From the NCBI RefSeq assembly GCF_024699965.1, contig NZ_JAJOMZ010000004.1:620001-684000 (forward strand): a stretch of DNA of 64,000 nucleotides, in the 5' to 3' direction. Source of the DNA: Flavobacterium sp. J372. Lineage in GTDB: Bacteria > Bacteroidota > Bacteroidia > Flavobacteriales > Flavobacteriaceae. Each line of letters begins with the position of its first letter. Positions within the stretch are counted from its first letter, which is position 1. Below the pieces are notes generated by a model, which was not told the DNA's origin, did not search any database, and saw nothing but the letters and a program-made list of their open reading frames with translations. Positions 1 through 7,148 of the stretch are shown in pieces. Position numbers and translations under genes: made by a program.

Positions 1-1
1 G

Positions 2-472
2 CTTGAAAGGGCAATCGGCTACTTTGAAAATGATAAAGAAGTTAATGTCCCTAAAGAAGTAGGCAAGTTTTTTTACAACAAAAAAGATTTTACCCGATCG
101 GCCAAATATTTCAGTAAAAGCCTTGCCGCAAAACCTGATGATATTGAAGCTTCTGAACTTTTGCTTTACAGCTATGCCGATGGTGGGATGAATGGCCCTT
201 TGCTTGATAAGGCGGCAGAACTAATTGATTCATACCCAACACATGCACGGCTCTATTATTTTGCAGGACTTGGTGCCAATAGGCAAAAGCAATATGCAAA
301 GGCTAAAACATGGCTGCAGAGCGGAGTTGATTATGTAGTGGAAGATACAGAGCTTGAAGCTAATTTTTACCGGCAGTTAGGTGAAGCCTATGGCGGGCTG
401 GGAGACACAAAAAACAGAGATGCAAATTTTGCAAAGGCTGACAAGCTCATAAAATCGAAAAGCAATAAATGA
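2..472 (+). CDS. TPR-repeat protein, 3' part only
   Basis: The reading frame is open from the first base of the window, so only the C-terminal 156 residues are present and the start lies upstream. The visible sequence is made of helix-turn-helix TPR-like units (for example FTRSAKYFSKSLAAKPDD and QYAKAKTWLQSGVDYV), which normally act as protein-protein docking surfaces. Its stop overlaps the start of the DUF4292 lipoprotein gene by 4 nt (ATGA), so the two are translationally coupled. Together with the EnvC-like gene they form a three-gene envelope operon. An internal TTG at 161 is not a credible start because the repeat pattern continues upstream. The exact function is not recognisable. Confidence 0.85.
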   Translation, partial: LERAIGYFENDKEVNVPKEVGKFFYNKKDFTRSAKYFSKSLAAKPDDIEASELLLYSYADGGMNGPLLDKAAELIDSYPTHARLYYFAGLGANRQKQYAKAKTWLQSGVDYVVEDTELEANFYRQLGEAYGGLGDTKNRDANFAKADKLIKSKSNK

Positions 473-1239
473 AAAAGATAGCAGTTTTGGCGTTGGCCGT
501 AATAACACTGGCTTCCTGTAAAACAAAACAGGCAGTTGTAGCTGAACAGGCTGCAGATGCCAAAGTAGGTGTAAGCAGTGTTGCTATGGGTCATTATGCC
601 AATAAAAAAGACTTTAAAACTGCGTATATACGTGCAGGAGCCAAGTATAAAGATTCTAAGCAGTCGCACAGTATGAGCGCTGAAATAAAAATTCTTAAAG
701 ATGAGAAGATTCTTATAAGCGTACGGTTTTTGGGTATTACCATGGCAAAGGCGCTAATCACGCCCGAGCGTGTCAGCTACTATGAAAAGATCAATAATAA
801 ATATTTTGAAGGAAATTATGCCCTGCTGAGCCAGTGGCTGGGTACAGAGCTTGACTATACAAAAGTCCAGAATATCTTGCTGGGCGTTGCCATGGATGAC
901 CTTACTAAAGATAAGTATCAGGAATCACTTGAAAACGGACTCCATAAACTGGTATCAAAAAAAGGAAATGTTTCTAAACAGTTTTTGTTTGAAAGCGCGA
1001 ACTATCTGATAAAACAACAGTCTGTGGCCCAAGGCGGGCAACAGCCCCGCAGCCTTACAATTAACTATCCTGCACACAGGGAATGGCCAAAAGCTAAACT
1101 TCCTGATGAGATAAAGATTGAAGCAGAACAAAAAGACAGGGTAAATATTGATATCGATTATGATAATATTACCTTTGATGAAAATCTGTCATTCCCGTAC
1201 AGTGTACCTGAAGGCTATGACCAGATATTTTTAGATTAG
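469..1239 (+). CDS. DUF4292-family lipoprotein
   Basis: A 256-residue protein with a lipoprotein signal peptide (MKKIAVLALAVITLASC, cysteine at residue 17), so it should be lipid-anchored and periplasm-facing. The body matches my recollection of DUF4292, a Bacteroidota family with a LolA/LolB-like beta-sheet fold; this gene order (TPR, DUF4292, M23/EnvC) recurs in Flavobacteriaceae. A role in lipoprotein or envelope handling is inference from fold and context only. The start overlaps the TPR gene stop by 4 nt, and the stop is followed at once by the EnvC-like gene, so the three are expected to be co-translated. Confidence 0.85.
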   Translation: MKKIAVLALAVITLASCKTKQAVVAEQAADAKVGVSSVAMGHYANKKDFKTAYIRAGAKYKDSKQSHSMSAEIKILKDEKILISVRFLGITMAKALITPERVSYYEKINNKYFEGNYALLSQWLGTELDYTKVQNILLGVAMDDLTKDKYQESLENGLHKLVSKKGNVSKQFLFESANYLIKQQSVAQGGQQPRSLTINYPAHREWPKAKLPDEIKIEAEQKDRVNIDIDYDNITFDENLSFPYSVPEGYDQIFLD

Positions 1240-1245
1240 TTGAAT

Positions 1246-2487
1246 ATGCCTAAAAAACTTTTAACCTTCTTTTTTGTGCTCGCTACGCTTTGTGCTTGGG
1301 GGCAGGATGAGCAGCAGCGTAAACTTGAGCAGCGTAAAGCCCAGATTCAAAAAGAAATCAGGGAATTTCAAAGCCTTTTAAACCAGGAAAAAAAGAAGGA
1401 AAAGAATGTTTTAGGCGAGATATATGAGAAAAACGCTAAGATTAAACTTAGCGAAAAGCTAATAAATACCACGGCAAAGCAAACCAGGCTGCTTAGTGAT
1501 GACATTTACCTGAACCAGCTGGAGATAAATAAGCTGAACCGTGAGCTTAAAATCCTGAAAGAGGATTATGCTAATATGCTTGTAAAGGCCTACAAGAACC
1601 GTAATGAGCAAAGCCGCATTATGTTTATCCTTTCCTCTGAATCATTCCTGCAGGCGTATAAGCGTACACAATATATGAAGCAGTATGCCAGTTTCCGCAA
1701 GATACAGGGTGATGAAATCCGCGCAAAGGTGAAACGCCTTGATTCTCTTGACAGGGTAATGAATGGGCAGAAAAAGGTAAAGCAGCAGCTTTTGACAGAA
1801 AGCGAGAAAGAGAAGCAGGCTCTTGAAAAGGAAAAGGAGGAGCAGGAAAAACTGGTACAACAAATACAAAAAGACAAAAAGAAGTATGCTGCCGACATCA
1901 GGAAGATGCAGCAGGAAGCAAGAGATATTGACCGTAAAATTGACAGGCTAATACGTGAGGCCATTGCAGCTGCAAATAAAAAAACCGCTGCAGCCGGTAC
2001 TGCCGCTAAAAAGGAAACTGCTGAGGCAAGTACATCGGTAAATAAAATTGTACTTACCAAAGAAGGCGCCTTGGTAGCATCAAACTTTAAGGCAAATAGA
2101 GGCAGGCTGCCTTGGCCTGTAGAAAAAGGGTATATCTCAACACACTTCGGTAAACACAGGCACCCTGTTTATAAAGATATTGAACAGGACAGTAAAGGTA
2201 TTGAAATCACTACCGAAGCCGGTGCGCCGGTGAGGGCCGTTTTTAGCGGTGAAGTTATGAGTATACAGCTCATTGCGGGCCAGCGTGTGGTATATATTCA
2301 GCATGGTGATTACCTTTCGCTATATATGAATCTGGCATCAATCAACGTAAAAACTGGCGATAAAGTAAGTACAAAAGAAAATATCGGTACTGTGGCCATG
2401 AGCCCTGCAACAGGAAAAGCAGTACTTAAGTTCTTCATTTTCCAGAACACAACCAATCTCAATCCTGAAAGTTGGATTGCGCAATAA
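1246..2487 (+). CDS. EnvC-like murein hydrolase activator (degenerate LytM/M23 domain)
   Basis: 413 residues with a signal peptide ending in CAWGQ, a long charged coiled coil (about residues 20-240, rich in K/E/Q heptads) and a C-terminal LytM/M23 fold (about 290-413). This is the EnvC/NlpD layout: such proteins bind and activate amidases at the septum. The zinc ligands of active M23 peptidases are not visible: the HxxxD site is replaced around SKGIEI, the HxH motif reads LKFFIF, and the usual LYAHL reads LYMNL. It is therefore more likely an activator than an enzyme. ATG at 1246 is preferred over TTG at 1240, which directly abuts the upstream stop. A bidirectional terminator follows. Confidence 0.87.
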   Translation: MPKKLLTFFFVLATLCAWGQDEQQRKLEQRKAQIQKEIREFQSLLNQEKKKEKNVLGEIYEKNAKIKLSEKLINTTAKQTRLLSDDIYLNQLEINKLNRELKILKEDYANMLVKAYKNRNEQSRIMFILSSESFLQAYKRTQYMKQYASFRKIQGDEIRAKVKRLDSLDRVMNGQKKVKQQLLTESEKEKQALEKEKEEQEKLVQQIQKDKKKYAADIRKMQQEARDIDRKIDRLIREAIAAANKKTAAAGTAAKKETAEASTSVNKIVLTKEGALVASNFKANRGRLPWPVEKGYISTHFGKHRHPVYKDIEQDSKGIEITTEAGAPVRAVFSGEVMSIQLIAGQRVVYIQHGDYLSLYMNLASINVKTGDKVSTKENIGTVAMSPATGKAVLKFFIFQNTTNLNPESWIAQ

Positions 2488-2488
2488 C

Positions 2489-2518
2489 AAAAAATGGAAG
2501 CAATTGCTTCCATTTTTT
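2489..2518. terminator. Bidirectional intrinsic terminator
   Basis: A perfect 15+15 palindrome whose core AATGGAAGC pairs with GCTTCCATT, with six A on the left and six T on the right. It lies between the stops of the EnvC-like gene (+) and the thioesterase gene (-), and its right arm overlaps the thioesterase stop codon. It can terminate transcription in both directions. Confidence 0.85.
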
Positions 2519-3029
2519 ATTGTACAAATAATGCTTTTAGTTCTGTGGCGTCATCCGGGCTCATTTTACCGGCAAGCACAAGGCTAAGCTGTTTACGGCG
2601 GAGGGCAGCATCATAGCGTTGCTGTTCCAGCTCTGTTTGCGGCTCTACAGGCGGCACTTCTACAGGGCGCCCGGTTTCATCAACGGCTACAAACGTGTAA
2701 ATAGCTTCATTGGCTTTAGCACGCGTACCTGATTCCCTGTCTTCCGTCCATACATCAATAAATATCTCAAGAGAAGTTTTAAAGGTGCGCGAAACTTTGG
2801 CTTCAACAGTAACAACGCTTCCGAGCGGAATTGCCCTATTGAAAGCTACGTGGTTAACAGATGCTGTTACTACAATCCTGCGGCTGTGGCGGCGGGCTGC
2901 TATGCTGGCAGCACGGTCCATACGTGCAAGAAGCTCACCCCCAAAAAGGTTATTAAGCGGATTGGTTTCGCCCGGCAGTACCAGGTCGGTCATTATGCAT
3001 ATAGAGTCAGATGGATGTTTTGCCTGCAT
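2517..3029 (-). CDS. Acyl-CoA thioesterase, hotdog fold (YciA/BFIT type)
   Basis: A 170-residue acyl-CoA hydrolase. The hotdog signature is seen in LPGETNPLNNLFGGELLARM (the N of NNLFGG and the following D are typical active-site positions) and in the strand pair VTASVNHVAFNRAIPLGSVV. Such enzymes release CoA from acyl-CoAs in the cytoplasm. A longer reading from TTG at 3044 is rejected because that codon lies inside the promoter -7 element; ATG at 3029 sits 12 nt downstream of the element. The C-terminal 35 residues (rich in E/Q/R) extend beyond the core hotdog domain. It is a single-gene unit bounded by terminators on both sides. Confidence 0.9.
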   Translation of the reverse strand: MQAKHPSDSICIMTDLVLPGETNPLNNLFGGELLARMDRAASIAARRHSRRIVVTASVNHVAFNRAIPLGSVVTVEAKVSRTFKTSLEIFIDVWTEDRESGTRAKANEAIYTFVAVDETGRPVEVPPVEPQTELEQQRYDAALRRKQLSLVLAGKMSPDDATELKALFVQ

Positions 3030-3041
3030 TTGTTTTTTTAG

Positions 3042-3049
3042 CAAAGATA
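3042..3049 (-). promoter_or_regulatory. Bacteroidota -7 element of the thioesterase gene
   Basis: Minus-strand TATCTTTG fits TAnnTTTG exactly and lies 12 nt upstream of the chosen ATG. No clear TTTG box was found at the -33 position. Confidence 0.5.
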
Positions 3050-3060
3050 ATGCAGCCCAT

Positions 3061-3087
3061 AAAAAAATCCCTGTTGTGCAGGGATTT
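3061..3087 (-). terminator. Intrinsic terminator of the HU-SPOR gene
   Basis: Nine-base-pair perfect stem (AAATCCCTG / CAGGGATTT, 5-nt loop) directly after the gene's stop, followed on the minus strand by seven T. Confidence 0.85.
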
Positions 3088-3091
3088 CATT

Positions 3092-4036
3092 TTATAATTC
3101 TTTGATGAGCAGCCAGGCTTCTTTGTCATTTGTACGGCGTATCTCCATCATATTCTTATAAGCTTTACTATGTGTTGCAAAACTTCCGTACAATACAGGA
3201 TATAGCCCAAATTTATTTTTTTCAAGCATTTTAGCATCATAGCCCTTTGCCTTTAGCTGACCAACCGCACGTTGCGCATTTGCCTCACTACGGAAAGCGC
3301 CGGCCACAACATGGTATGGCAATATCTTAGGTGCATCTTCTTTTACAGAAATGGCAACAGCAGGGAGCGGGTTATCTATAAAGAAAGTAGCTTCCTGTAT
3401 GCGCTGCTGTACCTTTTCCTGTACAGCCTGCTCTACCAGTAACGTTTGTTGTGCAGCCTGATTATCACGATACACTTTAAATCCGGCAGTACCGGCAAAT
3501 AGCGCTGTAACAAATACGGCCGCGTATTTAAGGTAAGAGTAATTCTTTCTTCTTTCAGGAGTGAAAGCTATTGGTGTACTCTCCTCAAGTTTCTCAACAA
3601 CCTGCTTAAGTTCTTCACGTTTAATGGCAGGAGAAACAACCATGCCAAGACCAAAGGAGTCAGTAAGGTAATTTACCGGTGTATCAGGTATGAACACGAT
3701 ATTTTTTTCTGAATTAAAAGAGATATCGCCAAGATCTTTCAATTTCAATCCTTTGCCGGTTTCAAGAGTAAAAAACCATTCTTCTACTTCACGGGAAATG
3801 TTTTCAACCGCTTGGTCATAAGAAATTTTTTCCTGTAGAGCGATATGGTTAGCCAAAAGCCCGTCATTATTCTTTAAATTCGCGTTGAATGAAATCAGCT
3901 TTTTGGGCGGATAAAAAGTATGAGTACCAGCATCTGCGTGTGCGGGGCGTATTTCTGTTAAGAATGCACCAAAGCCGGGTACGCTAACGCATTGGTACCT
4001 ATACAGTAATGCCGATATGTGTTTTTCAAGCTTCAT
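3092..4036 (-). CDS. HU-like (CCDC81-type) and SPOR domain membrane protein
   Basis: 314 residues in three parts. Residues 1-125 resemble the prokaryotic HU-like domains related to CCDC81 (CVSVPGFGAFLTEIRPA, then LKDLGDISFNSEKNIVF). One transmembrane helix follows (about 168-188, YAAVFVTALFAGTAGF). The C-terminal SPOR domain (about 238-314, YHVVAGAFRSEANAQRAV) belongs to a family that binds peptidoglycan stripped of stem peptides at division sites. The expected topology is N-terminus in the cytoplasm and SPOR domain in the periplasm. Whether the HU part binds DNA is not known from the sequence. It is a single-gene unit with its own promoter (5 nt from the ATG) and terminator, divergent from dprA. 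Confidence 0.88.
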   Translation of the reverse strand: MKLEKHISALLYRYQCVSVPGFGAFLTEIRPAHADAGTHTFYPPKKLISFNANLKNNDGLLANHIALQEKISYDQAVENISREVEEWFFTLETGKGLKLKDLGDISFNSEKNIVFIPDTPVNYLTDSFGLGMVVSPAIKREELKQVVEKLEESTPIAFTPERRKNYSYLKYAAVFVTALFAGTAGFKVYRDNQAAQQTLLVEQAVQEKVQQRIQEATFFIDNPLPAVAISVKEDAPKILPYHVVAGAFRSEANAQRAVGQLKAKGYDAKMLEKNKFGLYPVLYGSFATHSKAYKNMMEIRRTNDKEAWLLIKEL

Positions 4037-4041
4037 ATTTA

Positions 4042-4071
4042 CAAATTTACTTATTCAATAGGCTCTGCAAA
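4042..4071 (-). promoter_or_regulatory. Promoter of the HU-SPOR gene
   Basis: On the minus strand TTTG (4068-4071), 18 nt spacer, TAAATTTG (4042-4049). The -7 element ends only 5 nt before the ATG, which predicts a leaderless or nearly leaderless mRNA. Confidence 0.6.
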
Positions 4072-4133
4072 ATTTTATTCACAATATTTATTAACAAAAA
4101 CATTACGCTGCTACAGGCGATTAATATATATTA

Positions 4134-5241
4134 ATGACTGGAAATGAACTGTTTAAAACACTTTCTCTTTTAAAAGTTGAAGGTGTGGGCGATATAATGG
4201 CAAAGAAGCTCATTAACCATTGTGGCAGTGCCGAGGCTGTTTTGTCGGCAACGCGTAAACAACTTTTAGCCATTGACGGCGTAGGGGGAAGTGGCATTTA
4301 AAAATCTTCAGGATAAAGAAGTTTTTAAAGCCGCTGAAGCGGAGATGGAGTTTATTGAGAGGGAGGGAATAACACCACTTTTTTATAAAGAAGAAGATTA
4401 TCCGGAAAAGCTGAAGCATTGTATTGATGCACCGGTATTGCTGTTCTCATCAGGTAATATCAACCTGCAGGACAGGAAAATTATCAGCATTGTCGGTACA
4501 CGCCAGATTACATCTTACGGAACTGATTTCTGCAGGAAGCTGATTGAAGACCTTGCCCCATTAAACCCTATTATTATAAGCGGATTTGCTTATGGAGTGG
4601 ATATAACAGCACATCAGGCTGCTATGGATAACAATCTCCAAACTATAGGTGTACTTGCACACGGCCTGAACCAAATCTATCCTAAGGTCCATAAAAAGTA
4701 TATGGTGAAGGTAGAAGAAAACGGAGGATTCATGACGGAGTTCTGGAGCACGAGTGATCCTGACCGTGAGAACTTCCTGAAGCGCAACCGTATCATAGCA
4801 GGCATGAGTGAGGCTACTATAGTTATTGAAAGCGCCGACCGAGGAGGGTCACTGGCAACGGCGAATCTCGCCAATGACTACAATCGGGAAGTATTTGCGG
4901 TGCCAGGCCGTGTTACAGATAAATATAGCCAGGGATGCAACAACCTGATTAAAAGCCAGCGTGCCAACCTGCTTACATCGGCAGCTGACCTGATTTACAT
5001 GCTGAACTGGGATATTGAAGACAAGAAAAAGCAAAAGCCGGTGCAAAAGCAACTCTTTATTTCGCTTGAAGCTGATGAGCAGGTGGTTTATGATTACCTT
5101 CAAAAAAACGGTAAAGCGCTGATGGATGTTATTGCCATGGACTGTAACCTGCCGGTCTTCAAAATATCGTCGTTATTGCTAAACATGGAACTGAAAGGCG
5201 TAATACGCCCACTGCCGGGGAAATTGTTTGAAGCGATATAG
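4134..5241 (+). CDS. dprA: DNA processing protein DprA, frame interrupted by one base
   Basis: DprA loads RecA on incoming single-stranded DNA during natural transformation. The N-terminal helix-hairpin-helix part is encoded from ATG 4134 (LKVEGVGDIMAKKLINHCGS, LLAIDGVG) and then hits a stop at 4300. The Rossmann part continues in the +1 frame from about 4291 (GFAYGVDITAHQAAMD, FAVPGRV, and a C-terminal winged-helix-like end). Removing one G from the GGGGG run at 4284-4288 joins the parts into a normal 368-residue protein. The downstream piece alone (316 residues from a GTG) would lack the N-terminal domain. A base-calling error is the likeliest cause; a true mutation or phase variation cannot be excluded. 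comF at the other end of the window is another competence-type gene, but it is not linked. Confidence 0.9.
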
Positions 5242-5247
5242 AGTGTG

Positions 5248-5300
5248 CAGTCGCAGTCACAGTCTTCTGTCCTGTAAACTGAAAGTTGAGACTGCGACTG
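5248..5300. repeat. Inverted repeat between dprA and trpS
   Basis: CAGTCGCAGTC (5248-5258) and its perfect reverse complement GACTGCGACTG (5290-5300) are separated by 31 nt, with further copies of the CAGTC/GACTG word around them. It lies between convergent genes, so it may act as a weak terminator. A degenerate relative (CTGCGATTGTGACTC) occurs in the intergenic gap near 54515. Confidence 0.6.
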
Positions 5301-5309
5301 AAACTGCGA

Positions 5310-6281
5310 CTAAAGATACCCCAACTTCTCGCGTACCCTGCTCAACACTCCGTGGGCAACTTCAGATGCTTTTTCCGCACCGATTTTAAGGGCAGCGTCA
5401 AGTTCGTTCAGATTGGCCATATAATAAGCATATTTCTCACGAACGTCGGCAAATTTCTCAAGAATCAGTTCATAAAGCGCCTGCTTGGCGTGGCCATACC
5501 CATAATTGCCTGCCAGGTAATTGTTGCGCATTTGCTCTGTTTGTTCAGGTGTTGCAAGCAGTTTATAAATCGCAAACACATTGTCAGTATCCGGATTCTT
5601 TGGGTCTTCCAGCGGTGTACTGTCTGTTTGTATAGCCATCACCTGCTTTCGTAATGCTTTATCTTCTGTAAAGATATTAATGGTATTATTACGAGATTTA
5701 CTCATCTTTTCCCCGTCGATACCGGGAACAATTTTTGTCTCTTCACTGGTTATCGGCTCAGGTAGAACAAAAGTCTCGCCCATCTGGTGATTAAAACGTG
5801 AGGCTACATCGCGGGTAATCTCTATATGCTGCAGCTGGTCTTTACCTACAGGTACAAACTCTGCATCATACAGCAGTATGTCGGCTGCCATAAGCATCGG
5901 GTAGGTAAACAATCCGGCATTCACATCCTCAAGCCTGTCGGCCTTATCTTTAAAAGAGTGTGCAAGCGTTAATCTCTGGAACGGAAAAAAGCAGCTCAAG
6001 TACCAAGAGAGTTCAGCTGTTTGCGGCACATCGCTCTGGCGGTAAAAAATAACACGGTTAATGTCGAGTCCGCAGGCCAGCCAGGTTGCAGCCACGCTGT
6101 ACGTATTTTCACGCAGGGTTTTGCCGTCTTTAATCTGCGTTGCAGAATGCAGGTCGGCTATAAATAAGAATGATGTATTATCAGGTTTATTTGCCATTTC
6201 TATGGCCGGTAGTATAGCCCCAAGCAGGTTACCTAAGTGAGGTGTGCCGGTGCTTTGTATGCCTGTAAGAATTTTTGCCAT
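5310..6281 (-). CDS. trpS: Tryptophanyl-tRNA synthetase
   Basis: A 323-residue class I aminoacyl-tRNA synthetase charging tRNA-Trp. The HIGH-equivalent is STGTPHLGNLLGAI near the N-terminus and the KMSKS loop is DGEKMSKSRNNTI. Other conserved blocks are FFPFQRLTLAHSFKDK and MLMAADILLYDAEFVPVGKD, which is the tryptophan and dimer region. Length is normal for bacterial TrpS. A minus-strand TACCTTTG element at 6301-6308 lies 19 nt upstream of the ATG. It is divergent from plsC and convergent with dprA. Confidence 0.97.
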   Translation of the reverse strand: MAKILTGIQSTGTPHLGNLLGAILPAIEMANKPDNTSFLFIADLHSATQIKDGKTLRENTYSVAATWLACGLDINRVIFYRQSDVPQTAELSWYLSCFFPFQRLTLAHSFKDKADRLEDVNAGLFTYPMLMAADILLYDAEFVPVGKDQLQHIEITRDVASRFNHQMGETFVLPEPITSEETKIVPGIDGEKMSKSRNNTINIFTEDKALRKQVMAIQTDSTPLEDPKNPDTDNVFAIYKLLATPEQTEQMRNNYLAGNYGYGHAKQALYELILEKFADVREKYAYYMANLNELDAALKIGAEKASEVAHGVLSRVREKLGYL

Positions 6282-6300
6282 CAGGTAATAATATTTCCTG

Positions 6301-6341
6301 CAAAGGTAAACGTTTTGGTAAAAAATGAATTACTACATTTG
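6301..6341. promoter_or_regulatory. Divergent promoter region, trpS and plsC
   Basis: The minus-strand -7 element TACCTTTG (6301-6308) serves trpS and the plus-strand element TACATTTG (6334-6341) serves plsC. The plsC element ends 5 nt before its ATG at 6347. The two lie in one 65-nt gap, so polymerase binding at one may hinder the other. Confidence 0.5.
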
Positions 6342-6346
6342 ATGAA

Positions 6347-7090
6347 ATGAAATTGCTTAAAATCATCTTTTGGGTAGTGTGGCGCATCTGGTTTTACATT
6401 CTTATGGGTGTACCAATCATTATTATGTCGCCGTTGCTTATCCTTTCTATCCTTTCAGAAAAAACCTATCCGCAATTTTTCATACTGGCGCGCTTTTGGG
6501 CAAATATAATCCTGTTCGGGATGGGCTTTTATTATCGTATAGAACGTGAACAAGAGATGCAAAAGGGCAAAAGCTACATGCTGGTGGCTAATCATGCCTC
6601 TATGACCGACATTATGCTGATGCTGGCTATCTCTAAAAATCCGTTTGTTTTTGTAGGGAAAAAGGAATTGGTTAAGATCCCGATATTCGGTTTTTTCTAC
6701 AAGCGCACATGCATACTGGTAGACCGCAGCAGCAGCAAAAGCAGGTTCGAAGTTTTTAAGCGGGCACAGGAGCGCTTAAATCAGGGGCTAAGCATCTGCA
6801 TATTTCCTGAAGGCGGAGTGCCCGATGATGAAAGCATTATTTTAGATGCTTTTAAAGACGGTGCCTTCAGGCTGGCAATAGAGCACCAGATTGAAATAGT
6901 GCCGATGACATTTGCCGATAATAAAAAACGTTTCTCTTTCAGGTTTTTGAGTGGCAGTCCCGGTATTATGAGGGCAACAGTCCATAAATTCATACCTACT
7001 GCAGGGCTTACGCTAGATGATAAGCAGGAGTTAAGGGATAAAGTTCGCAGCATTATTTATCACCAGCTTCTCAGATATCATAAAAAATAA
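6347..7090 (+). CDS. 1-acyl-glycerol-3-phosphate acyltransferase family protein
   Basis: 247 residues, PlsC family, transferring an acyl chain to lysophospholipid in the inner membrane. A membrane anchor (about 5-35) precedes the catalytic NHASMTD (HX4D motif) and the substrate motif FPEGGVPDD. Another PlsC-family gene lies at 12798-13532; the two differ in motif detail (FPEGGVP here, FPEGTRS there), so they may act on different substrates (phosphatidic acid, ornithine lipid or similar). Which one makes phosphatidic acid cannot be decided from the sequence. Confidence 0.9.
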   Translation: MKLLKIIFWVVWRIWFYILMGVPIIIMSPLLILSILSEKTYPQFFILARFWANIILFGMGFYYRIEREQEMQKGKSYMLVANHASMTDIMLMLAISKNPFVFVGKKELVKIPIFGFFYKRTCILVDRSSSKSRFEVFKRAQERLNQGLSICIFPEGGVPDDESIILDAFKDGAFRLAIEHQIEIVPMTFADNKKRFSFRFLSGSPGIMRATVHKFIPTAGLTLDDKQELRDKVRSIIYHQLLRYHKK

Positions 7091-7115
7091 AAGCGCCCGA
7101 ACTACGGACGCTTTT
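7089..7115. terminator. Terminator between convergent plsC and the anti-sigma gene
   Basis: Stem AAAAGCG / CGCTTTT (partly extended by CCG/CGG) sits right after the plsC stop. It has T-rich flanks on both strands and can serve both convergent units. Confidence 0.65.
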
Positions 7116-7148
7116 ACCTCACCTAACATTAAGCTTAACCAACAAAGC

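Noticed and set aside
2710..3105. Open frame on the plus strand opposite the thioesterase gene
   Set aside because: It is the complement of a well conserved gene, has no promoter, and its protein has no family features.
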